7,559 bases of DNA from Chloroflexota bacterium (GTDB taxonomy: Bacteria; Chloroflexota; Ktedonobacteria; Ktedonobacterales; Ktedonobacteraceae), in NCBI GenBank assembly GCA_005881995.1, contig VBHV01000246.1, forward strand, positions 8,844-16,402. Reading direction: 5' to 3'. Positions 1 to 5,733 of this stretch are shown piece after piece. Numbering within the stretch: the stretch's first letter is position 1; each line of letters starts with the position of its first letter. The notes below the pieces were generated by a model, which ran no database searches, was not told the DNA's origin, and worked only from the letters and a program-made list of their open reading frames with translations. The translations under genes and the position numbers were made by a program.

Positions 1-508
1 GTGCTTCGGGTAGCAGAATAGCAGGCATACGATCATGGATGGGCGCAACCACTTCATTGGGTTCGGTGGTAATAATCGTGCAGGTACGTAACTGCTGCCC
101 ATCAGGGCTTTTCCAGCTATCCCACAGCCCCGCGAAAGCAAACGGCTCGTGGTCTTTCATCGTAATATACATGGGTGTCTTAAACCCATTCTCCTTCTTC
201 CATTCATAGAACCCATCAGCAACAATCAGGCAGCGTTTCGAACGCAGCAGCCCCTTGAAGCTCGATTTCTCGGCCAATGTCTCAGCCCTGGCGTTGATCA
301 TCCTCGAACCGACGGACTCATCCTTCGCCCACGAAGGAATCAGCCCCCAGCGCAGTTCTGCCAGGTGTGTGGTTCCATTGCGCATAATAGAGACGACATT
401 CTGCGTCGGCGCAACATTGTAGCGCGGCTCGGTCTCCAGCGTCGGCTCAACCCCGAACTTCTCGGCGATAGTTTTTATATTGACGGTAAGTGTGTAGCGA
501 CCGCACAT
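1..508 (-). CDS. SRAP-family (YedK/HMCES-like) abasic-site DNA-protein crosslink protein, 3' end outside the window
   Basis: This is an SOS-response-associated peptidase (SRAP) family protein. Family members use the amino group and thiol of Cys2, after loss of Met1, to form a thiazolidine crosslink with abasic sites in single-stranded DNA, shielding them during replication. Read from the sequence: the protein begins Met-Cys-Gly-Arg-Tyr, giving Cys2; INARAET carries Asn72, DGFYEW carries Glu102 and PIHDRMP carries His158, which are the conserved active-site positions of the family. The RYNVAPTQ and LRWGLIPSWA blocks (about residues 29-36 and 52-61) are also typical. Only 169 codons are present; the usual length is about 220-240, so the C-terminus lies off the left edge. 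The start is fixed by the obligatory Cys2 and by a GGAG about 8 bases upstream. No neighbour suggests an operon. A peptidase role was once proposed for the family, but the crosslinking role is better supported. Confidence 0.95.
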   Translation of the reverse strand, partial: MCGRYTLTVNIKTIAEKFGVEPTLETEPRYNVAPTQNVVSIMRNGTTHLAELRWGLIPSWAKDESVGSRMINARAETLAEKSSFKGLLRSKRCLIVADGFYEWKKENGFKTPMYITMKDHEPFAFAGLWDSWKSPDGQQLRTCTIITTEPNEVVAPIHDRMPAILLPEA

Positions 509-578
509 ATGGGTATCTCCTCGTTTTGGGTAACTGTCAGGAATTGCTCTACATCCTGTTATTATTCTATTCTTTTTT

Positions 579-608
579 AGCATAGCGCATACGGTTAACC
601 AGATTCAA
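579..608 (-). promoter_or_regulatory. Predicted sigma70-type promoter of the SRAP gene
   Basis: On the minus strand TTGAAT (-35, 603-608) and TATGCT (-10, 579-584) are separated by 18 bases; each box matches the consensus at four of six positions. Transcription would begin near 572, leaving a leader of roughly 65 bases before the start codon at 508. A second possible -10, TAGAAT at 564-569, has no good -35 and is the weaker candidate. Inferred from sequence only. Confidence 0.45.
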
Positions 609-658
609 TTTCGAAGATTTTGGCTCTTCCATTAGAGGCCCGGCGTTATCTCCTTAGT

Positions 659-696
659 GAAGAGAAGGTGTGAATTTTTCTTTCGTTCTTCTCTTC
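659..696. repeat. Inverted repeat in the divergent intergenic region
   Basis: GAAGAGAAG (659-667) and CTTCTCTTC (688-696) are perfect 9-base inverted arms around a 20-base T-rich centre. They lie between the divergent promoters of the SRAP gene and the 65-residue gene. There is no T-run directly after either arm, so a terminator is unlikely. An operator or a chance purine/pyrimidine repeat are both possible. Confidence 0.4.
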
Positions 697-724
697 GTGT
701 ACACCATATCTAACAACGTTAGCC

Positions 725-753
725 TTGACATTTCCTTTTGTCAATGGTAAGCT
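725..753 (+). promoter_or_regulatory. Predicted sigma70-type promoter of the 65-residue gene
   Basis: A perfect TTGACA (-35, 725-730) is followed after 17 bases by TAAGCT (-10, 748-753). The expected start is near 760, right at the left arm of the hairpin at 761-785. The next gene downstream on this strand is the small gene at 836. Confidence 0.6.
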
Positions 754-760
754 ATTCCTA

Positions 761-785
761 TGAAGACGAACATCGTTCGTCTTCA
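761..785 (+). promoter_or_regulatory. Perfect 11-bp hairpin at the predicted transcript 5' end
   Basis: TGAAGACGAAC and GTTCGTCTTCA are exact inverted arms of 11 bases with a three-base ATC loop. The structure begins within a base or two of the predicted transcription start, so the mRNA of the 65-residue gene would carry a stable stem at its 5' end. No T-run follows, which argues against a terminator. It could protect the transcript from 5' end decay, or be a DNA operator for a dimeric regulator overlapping the start site. Confidence 0.55.
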
Positions 786-835
786 ATTATTCGGGCTAAG
801 CAGGCAGACAAAAAGGAGTCGAAGAGAGAAGAAAT

Positions 836-1033
836 ATGGAAAGAATTATAACCATTATCGGAAAGAATAGCGTTGAATATACAGTCTCGCTGACTGCTGA
901 GCAAGCAGACTACTACTTGCGTCTCGCGCAAATGCGCGCTTCGTCTCCTGACGAAGTGATGCATGAATTTTCTGAGTTGATCATCAGCAAGAGCAAGCAG
1001 GATGCGCAGCAGGACAAAGCGCAGTACAATTAA
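836..1033 (+). CDS. Uncharacterised 65-residue protein
   Basis: I do not recognise the family. The case for a real gene rests on its surroundings: a TTGACA-N17-TAAGCT promoter upstream, a purine-rich ribosome site (GAGAGAAG, a few bases before the ATG; a stronger AAGGAG at 813-818 is rather far away), and a strong terminator starting 14 bases after the stop. The protein begins with a short beta-like stretch (about residues 2-18, alternating hydrophobic ending YTVSL). A predicted amphipathic helix runs from about residue 20 to 53, and the tail is charged and Gln/Lys/Asp-rich. There is no signal peptide, membrane segment or Cys/His metal site. The layout (short strand, then helix) would suit a small DNA-binding or dimerisation protein, but that is speculation. 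It is transcribed alone. Confidence 0.7.
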   Translation: MERIITIIGKNSVEYTVSLTAEQADYYLRLAQMRASSPDEVMHEFSELIISKSKQDAQQDKAQYN

Positions 1034-1046
1034 CAAAACAAAGAGA

Positions 1047-1077
1047 AGGGAACGGGAAAGACTCCGTTCCCTTTTTT
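1047..1077 (+). terminator. Rho-independent terminator of the 65-residue gene
   Basis: GGGAACGG (1048-1055) pairs exactly with CCGTTCCC (1064-1071) around an eight-base loop, and six T residues follow at once (1072-1077). Flanking A and T bases extend the stem. It starts 14 bases after the stop codon at 1033. Confidence 0.92.
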
Positions 1078-1136
1078 AATTGCCCCTACCGTTACGACTA
1101 CCTCCATCCTTGCCCGATAATATAGCCTGGCGAGAG

Positions 1137-1155
1137 ATGGATCAATTTAATCCAT
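1137..1155. repeat. Short palindrome upstream of the DnaA-box-like cluster
   Basis: ATGGAT (1137-1142) and ATCCAT (1150-1155) are inverted around a seven-base AT-rich centre. It sits 16 bases before the first DnaA-like 9-mer and about 75 bases upstream of the M20 gene's promoter. It could be an operator; it is short enough to be chance. Confidence 0.3.
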
Positions 1156-1170
1156 AGAAATTTCTCAAAA

Positions 1171-1210
1171 TGTGGATAACTATGTGGACAAATGTTCTAA
1201 TTGTGGAAAA
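1171..1210. promoter_or_regulatory. Cluster of three DnaA-box-like 9-mers
   Basis: TGTGGATAA (1171-1179) is the exact reverse complement of the classical DnaA box TTATCCACA. TGTGGACAA (1183-1191) and TGTGGAAAA (1202-1210) are close variants in the same orientation, with starts 12 and 19 bases apart. They lie just upstream of the predicted promoter of the M20 gene. DnaA may bind here as a transcription regulator or as part of a titration site. Replication genes (dnaA, dnaN, gyrB, parAB) are absent, so this is not supported as an origin. Confidence 0.4.
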
Positions 1211-1230
1211 CTCCCCACTTCTTCCCCCAC

Positions 1231-1259
1231 TGGACAATCACCCTCTCCCCTGCTAGGAT
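1231..1259 (+). promoter_or_regulatory. Predicted sigma70-type promoter of the M20 peptidase gene
   Basis: TGGACA (-35, 1231-1236, five of six consensus bases) and TAGGAT (-10, 1254-1259, four of six) are separated by 17 bases. The expected start near 1266 gives a leader of about 26 bases, holding the AAGGAAGG ribosome site about nine bases before the ATG at 1292. Confidence 0.5.
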
Positions 1260-1291
1260 AGTGCATATAGTGGAAAGGAAGGAAATGCTTT

Positions 1292-2665
<1,374 letters not shown>

Positions 2666-2671
2666 CAACAC

Positions 2672-2696
2672 AGGGACGACCTCCGCGGTCGTCCCT
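2672..2696. terminator. Symmetrical hairpin between the convergent M20 and dioxygenase genes
   Basis: AGGGACGACC (2672-2681) and GGTCGTCCCT (2687-2696) form a perfect 10-base stem with a five-base loop. It lies seven bases after the M20 stop and just beyond the minus-strand dioxygenase stop at 2701, so it could end transcription from both sides. T-runs are poor on both sides, so efficiency is uncertain. Palindromes of this kind also occur as dispersed repeats in Chloroflexota genomes, which is an alternative reading. Confidence 0.65.
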
Positions 2697-2700
2697 ATAA

Positions 2701-3414
2701 CTACTTCAGCCCCTGCTCGTCGGCGATCTTCGTCAGCCGATTGCGTATCTCCCATAGCTCCGGGTAGAACGCATCTCGCAGTGTGCGTTCAAGCATCTCC
2801 ATCGGTGTGCCGCCGGTGCCGATGGAACCTGGGCCGATCATACGCTGCGCCAGCTTGAAGTGCTGTGTGCGGAAAATCTGGAACACTTCGTCGTAATCGG
2901 TCAGCGCTTCGGCAAAGGCCATCAGCAGGGGATAGCGATCAGCCTGCATGTAGATGTCGGTCAGCGTGGCCTGCTCATGCGCGAGCAGGGCACAAAAATC
3001 ATCCCACAGCAGCGGTGAAAGTCTCATTAGCGCATGAAATCCGGGGGAATCGGTGCCCGCTCCGTCATCCAACATTTTACGGAATCCGTGAAAATCCCAG
3101 GGAGACATGGTTTCCAGCATGCGCAAATTTTGTAGCATCAGGTGTTGAATCGCGATGACGCGCTGCATCAGGCGTAGGGCTGGCGGCACGTTGAACTCCT
3201 GCAACAGGGTACGAATAGTGCGTAGCTCAAAGTCGGCTTCTTTCCACCACAATTCAAATACCTGGTGGACCACCTGGAATTGCAGCTCGTCATGATGCGC
3301 TAGTTCGCTCTCAGGTTTTTGCAGCGAAAGCAGTTCTGGGATGCGTAAGTACCGCTCATATGTACTCTCCCCCGGCGCGTGCTTTGCCTTGTGTGGAGTC
3401 ATACTTTTTACCAT
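2701..3414 (-). CDS. Tryptophan 2,3-dioxygenase family protein, short form
   Basis: Heme-dependent tryptophan 2,3-dioxygenase opens the indole ring of L-tryptophan with O2 to give N-formylkynurenine, the first step of the kynurenine pathway; it is cytosolic and tetrameric. Seen here: TYERYLRIPELLSLQKP (residues 18-34), a HDELQFQVVHQVFELWWKE block with Phe46 and His50 of the substrate pocket, MSPWDFHGFR with Arg112 expected to bind the substrate carboxylate, QHFKLAQRMIG with His185 as the likely proximal heme ligand, GTGGTP (200-204) and FYPELWEIR near the end. At 237 residues it is clearly shorter than the usual 270-300, with a reduced segment between the arginine and the heme histidine. Phe108 may stand where some relatives have Tyr, and the SGFQS-type segment is replaced by DGAGTDSPGF. 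The start has GGAG about ten bases upstream and overlaps the upstream gene's stop. No other kynurenine gene is present, so a related heme activity cannot be excluded. Confidence 0.87.
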   Translation of the reverse strand: MVKSMTPHKAKHAPGESTYERYLRIPELLSLQKPESELAHHDELQFQVVHQVFELWWKEADFELRTIRTLLQEFNVPPALRLMQRVIAIQHLMLQNLRMLETMSPWDFHGFRKMLDDGAGTDSPGFHALMRLSPLLWDDFCALLAHEQATLTDIYMQADRYPLLMAFAEALTDYDEVFQIFRTQHFKLAQRMIGPGSIGTGGTPMEMLERTLRDAFYPELWEIRNRLTKIADEQGLK

Positions 3415-3743
3415 AAAACATAGTCTCCTTCTTTGGATACTCCTGGAAACGACGGCGTCTCTCTAAAATAAGCATAGCACAGAACGGTCAAAGTGAGTAG
3501 AGTCAAAAGGAAACAGGCGATGACCTGAAAGAGGTTGATGCAACTATTCCTGATGATCTTCTGTTCGACCTTTGGAACCGCCACCAGGCTTGCTGTCTGA
3601 GTCTTGACATAGGTGTTAAAATAATCCTCGGTACACACCACTTGAGAAACAGTTTGTTCATGTACCGGATTTGGGTTTTGCTCTGACAATTTCCCAATGA
3701 CGTACTCATAGATCTCGAGTGCTTCAGCAACTTGCATGTTCAT
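3408..3743 (-). CDS. Small single-pass membrane protein upstream of and overlapping the dioxygenase gene
   Basis: I do not recognise the family. The 111-residue protein has a soluble N-terminal part (1-65) and one strongly hydrophobic segment at about 71-93 (Leu/Thr/Cys-rich, from NLFQ to YAYF). A short tail of about 18 residues ends in Tyr-Val-Leu-Trp. Asn66 and Arg65 before the segment and Arg94 after it give no clear orientation. Its TAA (3410-3408) lies inside the first codons of the dioxygenase (ATG 3414-3412) as ATGGTAA, so the two are probably translationally coupled. The start may be ATG 3743 or the in-frame ATG 3737; the latter has better spacing from the AAGGG. A longer open frame runs upstream to 3896, but only by reading the antisense of the tRNA, so it is not used. 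No convincing promoter was found in the short gap to the tRNA. Confidence 0.7.
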   Translation of the reverse strand: MNMQVAEALEIYEYVIGKLSEQNPNPVHEQTVSQVVCTEDYFNTYVKTQTASLVAVPKVEQKIIRNSCINLFQVIACFLLTLLTLTVLCYAYFRETPSFPGVSKEGDYVLW

Positions 3744-3779
3744 CCCTTTGTCTGTAACTAGGGAACATGCGTTAAACGA

Positions 3780-3855
3780 GGCGGCGTAGCTCAGTCGGTA
3801 GAGCAAGGGACTCATAAGCCCTGTGTCGTGTGTTCGATTCACACCGCCGCTACCA
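3780..3855 (+). tRNA. tRNA-Met (anticodon CAT), CCA encoded
   Basis: A full 76-base cloverleaf can be drawn. The acceptor is GGCGGCG/CGCCGCT, then TA and the D stem GCTC/GAGC. The anticodon stem starts AGGG and its loop CTCATAA has anticodon CAT at 3813-3815. The T stem is GTGTG/CACAC with loop TTCGATT, and discriminator A is followed by encoded CCA (3853-3855). The acceptor ends with a G1-U72 pair, as in the elongator tRNA-Met of Bacillus subtilis, and initiator features (unpaired position 1, three G-C pairs at the base of the anticodon stem) are absent, so elongator Met is most likely. A CAT tRNA could also be the lysidine-modified Ile2 type. The closing anticodon-stem pair is an A31/G39 mismatch (3810/3818), which is unusual. 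A weak TTGCAT-N17-TAACTA at 3733-3757 is the only promoter candidate. Confidence 0.93.
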
Positions 3856-3873
3856 AGAAGATAATAGCAGGAG

Positions 3874-3902
3874 GATGCCCGTCGAAGGACGAGCATCTTT
3901 TT
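3874..3902 (+). terminator. Rho-independent terminator of the tRNA gene
   Basis: GATGC-C-CGTC (3874-3883) pairs with GACG-A-GCATC (3888-3897) around a GAAG tetraloop, with one C/A mismatch, and five T residues follow (3898-3902). It begins 18 bases after the encoded CCA, so the tRNA is a single-gene transcription unit. Confidence 0.85.
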
Positions 3903-3990
3903 GTCGAAGTACTTCTATCCTTGCATCTTAGACAGCGGTTACCACGCAGAGACATAATTAGCTACTCGACAATCCACAAATGGCAGCAGA

Positions 3991-4119
3991 AGGACAGGTC
4001 TTCCTGTCCAAAAAGCTCTAGATACCGTTCGAGTCACCGGAAATAATGCTGTTCACCCTGGAGTATTGGACTTGCGTGATAATGAACCAATCATTCTACG
4101 GGTCTTTTTTGAAAAATAT
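3991..4119 (+). pseudogene. Relic of a DUF4145 protein (C-terminal part)
   Basis: Reading the frame from 3991, the translation contains GLPVQKALDTVRVTGNN followed by AVHPGVLDLRDN. This is the conserved core of DUF4145 proteins, where VQKALD-VRV-GN-AVHPG-IDL-D is the signature of the C-terminal half. The frame is closed upstream by TAA at 3955-3957 and has no start codon or ribosome site. Similarity fades after about 4113, and the frame then runs on as a meaningless antisense reading of the next gene. A second frame at about 3915-3960 (LSLHLRQRLPRRDI) weakly resembles the preceding family segment and may be the frameshifted continuation. The parent would have been well over 100 residues; intact members occur in restriction-modification or mobile contexts, but none is visible here. 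Confidence 0.68.
3992..4009. repeat. Perfect 7-bp hairpin inside the DUF4145 relic
   Basis: GGACAGG (3992-3998) and CCTGTCC (4003-4009) are exact inverted arms around TCTT. There is an A-run after it on the plus strand and no T-run in the correct place on either strand, so it is not a normal terminator. It sits near where the reading frame of the relic appears to break. Confidence 0.4.
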
Positions 4120-4146
4120 TACAAAGCAGAGGGCTGGGGCGCCGGG

Positions 4147-4614
4147 TTAGGCCGGGTGTTGCTCCAGATAGCGCCGCAACGGGTTTGCCGGTGGGGCATA
4201 CCGCGCTACGGCGGAGCGAAGTCCGGGCATGTCGTTCAAGAACAAGGGCAGCCAGAACGCCCGACGCTTGCCGACACCGTTCACCTGCAAGTACCGATAC
4301 CCAGGAATCAACCACGGCTCGATAGACTCGATTTCGGACCAATTCAGACGATGGTAGACGAGATAATTGTTTCGGCCGCCAATCCCGTACGGATCGACGT
4401 GCCATCGGCTCGTCCCAACGGTCAAGCCGATGGGCAGCAGCAATGCCACCGCAACCCCGGCGAAGCCGAGCAGGATAACCGCTGCGGCGGCGAGTTTGCC
4501 CCCAACAACAAAGATGGCCACGCCCAAAGCTGCAGGCAGTGCTAACAGTGTGAGGGCCATCAACCATGGCCGCCAGAGGCTGATCCGGAAAGTGAGCTGT
4601 GACTGTTCCCCCAT
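4147..4614 (-). CDS. Two-TM membrane protein with a PH-like C-terminal domain
   Basis: A 155-residue protein with two adjacent hydrophobic segments, about residues 17-38 (WLMALTLLALPAALGV...) and 41-66 (LAAAAVILLGFAG...), separated by a tight GGK turn. A soluble tail of about 88 residues follows. In the tail, VDPYGIGGR, LNWSEIESIEP and YLQVNG have the pattern of bacterial PH-like domains attached to membrane hairpins (strand with 'GI', then a W-x-E/D-I segment). The tail probably faces the cytoplasm, with both termini on that side. The start is well supported by GGAGG six bases upstream. A small AGGCC/GGCCT hairpin (4629-4642) sits just before the ribosome site. No operon partner is present. 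The gene looks richer in G and C than its flanks, which may hint at separate origin. The family name is tentative, but that this is a real gene is clear. Confidence 0.75.
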   Translation of the reverse strand: MGEQSQLTFRISLWRPWLMALTLLALPAALGVAIFVVGGKLAAAAVILLGFAGVAVALLLPIGLTVGTSRWHVDPYGIGGRNNYLVYHRLNWSEIESIEPWLIPGYRYLQVNGVGKRRAFWLPLFLNDMPGLRSAVARYAPPANPLRRYLEQHPA

Positions 4615-4642
4615 TCGCTTCCTCCTGAAGGCCTAACGGCCT

Positions 4643-5024
4643 GCTTCATCATGCTTCGATTCAATAGATAGCTATAGCATAGGCGGGCAAGATGAAATGC
4701 TCCTGAGAAAAAGCTGAGATGAATCTGAGAACTTTTCAGGAGCGCTTCTGGACCTAAGAATAGCAGATGAGTCTTTCCATGTGCTTGTTGTGGAAACAGA
4801 AAATCTGCCGCGTGATGCCCTGAGCGATGACGTTTCCAGGGACCTCCTCCGTCGAGTTCCCAATACAACAAGGTGAAGATCAGGAGCTGAACCGTCTTGC
4901 TGCGTTTTCTTAACGGGTTTCATTCCTATCTCGGCCTTCCTTTCCAAGGAGAGGAGAAGCCAGCTTTTATTATGGTATCTGGCTCCATCGTATTATAGAT
5001 GATAGTGAGACAAAAATGCTTGTT
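4643..5024. other. Gene-poor stretch with a possible decayed coding segment
   Basis: No gene with a start and ribosome site could be supported here. One plus-strand frame is open from 4718 to its TGA at 4874-4876. It reads like protein (ALLDLRIADESFHVLVVE, then LPRDALSDDVSRDLLRRV), yet it has no in-frame ATG and is closed upstream by TGA at 4715-4717. It may be the tail of a lost gene. Minus-strand frames over the same bases are Ser/Arg-rich and look like shadows. A weak inverted repeat AGCCAG/CTGGCT lies at about 4972-4998. Confidence 0.3.
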
Positions 5025-5053
5025 TTGACACAGGCAAATGAGCGTGATACACT
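5025..5053 (+). promoter_or_regulatory. Strong predicted sigma70 promoter of the VOC gene
   Basis: A perfect TTGACA (-35, 5025-5030) and TACACT (-10, 5048-5053, four of six) are separated by exactly 17 bases. A TGA directly before the -10 gives the extended -10 TGn motif. Transcription would begin near 5060, leaving a leader of about 77 bases before the ATG at 5137, in which I saw no known riboswitch. Confidence 0.7.
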
Positions 5054-5136
5054 GCCATGTCTGTGTTTAGGCTGTGGTAGGTGTGGATCGAGAATCAGAA
5101 GTTGCCTTGCAGTAATAGCAATGAAAGGAAACTGCA

Positions 5137-5535
5137 ATGAAGTTGAACGCTAAAGGCTTGAGCCATCTTGGTCTTAGAGTCACCGATCTCGCGCGGGCGA
5201 AAAGCTTCTATGTTGACACACTTGGATGCGAAGTGGTGAGGGAAACAGATGGGGTGGTGTTAATCAACGCGTATGGATTACTGATTGGACTGCAAGGGGC
5301 CGATGCCTACTCATCAAAAGATGATCACTTCGATCCGTTCCGAGTTGGTCTGGATCATCTTGCTCTGGCCGTGGAAGACGCTAGCATGCTTGAAGGCATG
5401 CAGCGGGATTTAGATGCAGCAGGGGTACGCAACCATGGAGTTGAAGAAGACCCGGAGACCCATGATAAGTATATCAGTTTCTTCGATCCGGATGGCATTG
5501 CGTGGGAACTCTATTCGGTCTCGACTCATCCTTAG
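5137..5535 (+). CDS. VOC superfamily protein (glyoxalase/dioxygenase fold)
   Basis: A 132-residue single-domain protein of the vicinal oxygen chelate superfamily, made of two paired beta-alpha-beta-beta-beta modules. The first module opens with LSHLGLRVTDLARAKSFYVDTLG (residues 8-30), the second with GLDHLALAVED (71-81), and it ends with FFDPDGIAWELYS (115-127). His10, His74 and Glu124 are placed as the two-His-one-carboxylate metal site, so it probably binds a divalent metal and is likely an enzyme. The superfamily includes glyoxalase I, fosfomycin and bleomycin resistance proteins and ring-cleaving dioxygenases; nothing here decides among them, and the length equals that of stand-alone VOC proteins that act as homodimers. 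An AAAGGAAA site lies six bases before the ATG. It is transcribed alone, and its stop overlaps the end of a minus-strand relic. Confidence 0.9.
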   Translation: MKLNAKGLSHLGLRVTDLARAKSFYVDTLGCEVVRETDGVVLINAYGLLIGLQGADAYSSKDDHFDPFRVGLDHLALAVEDASMLEGMQRDLDAAGVRNHGVEEDPETHDKYISFFDPDGIAWELYSVSTHP

Positions 5536-5660
5536 GATTCGCCCGGAACCTGGTGTGTCGACGCAGGTGAGCGCATTTTGCTCAGGAGCCGGATTGCCAG
5601 GAGCGCGATCCAGCTCCAGCCGGCGATGATCGCCACGCGTTGAAATAGTCCGGTTGGTCC
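5532..5660 (-). pseudogene. Possible relic of a membrane-protein C-terminus (DUF998-like, tentative)
   Basis: The minus-strand translation ending at 5532 contains GPTGLFQRVAIIAGWSWIAL and continues LAIRLLSKMR before a short polar tail. This resembles the last membrane helix of DUF998-type integral membrane proteins, where a 'GLxQR' turn leads into a Trp-rich final helix. The upstream part of the frame (to 5786) lies inside the well-supported 83-residue gene and does not look like membrane protein, so the N-terminal helices are missing. No start or ribosome site belongs to it. It may be the surviving 3' end of a gene cut off by a rearrangement. The family name is a weak call; a chance hydrophobic frame cannot be excluded. 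Confidence 0.35.
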
Positions 5661-5733
5661 CAAGCATACACGCGTTGCCAGCTTTTCACCCGCGTCTAGA
5701 GCCCCATTGCGGATAGGACTTGAGATGGGTATT

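Noticed and set aside
149..580. Plus-strand open frame of 143 codons over the SRAP gene
   Set aside because: Antisense to the SRAP gene, whose active-site residues are all in place.
758..1036. Minus-strand open frame of 92 codons over the 65-residue gene
   Set aside because: The plus strand has the promoter, ribosome site and terminator; the minus frame runs through the promoter hairpin.
1171..1210. Chromosome or plasmid origin
   Set aside because: Only three DnaA-like boxes, no AT-rich unwinding element of note and no replication genes nearby.
3780..3855. tRNA 3' end as an integration (att) site
   Set aside because: No second copy of the tRNA 3' end and no integrase are present in the window; the DUF4145 relic alone does not prove an island.
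3744..3896. Longer start for the small membrane protein gene, making it 162 residues
   Set aside because: The extra N-terminal codons are the antisense of the tRNA-Met and its terminator; a ribosome site exists at the internal ATGs instead.
4066..4545. Plus-strand open frame of 159 codons starting with TTG
   Set aside because: Its first part is the DUF4145 relic and the rest is antisense to the well-supported membrane/PH gene; there is no ribosome site.
4560..4947. Minus-strand open frames upstream of the membrane/PH gene
   Set aside because: Ser/Arg-rich shadow composition, poor start sites, and one overlaps the real gene's start.
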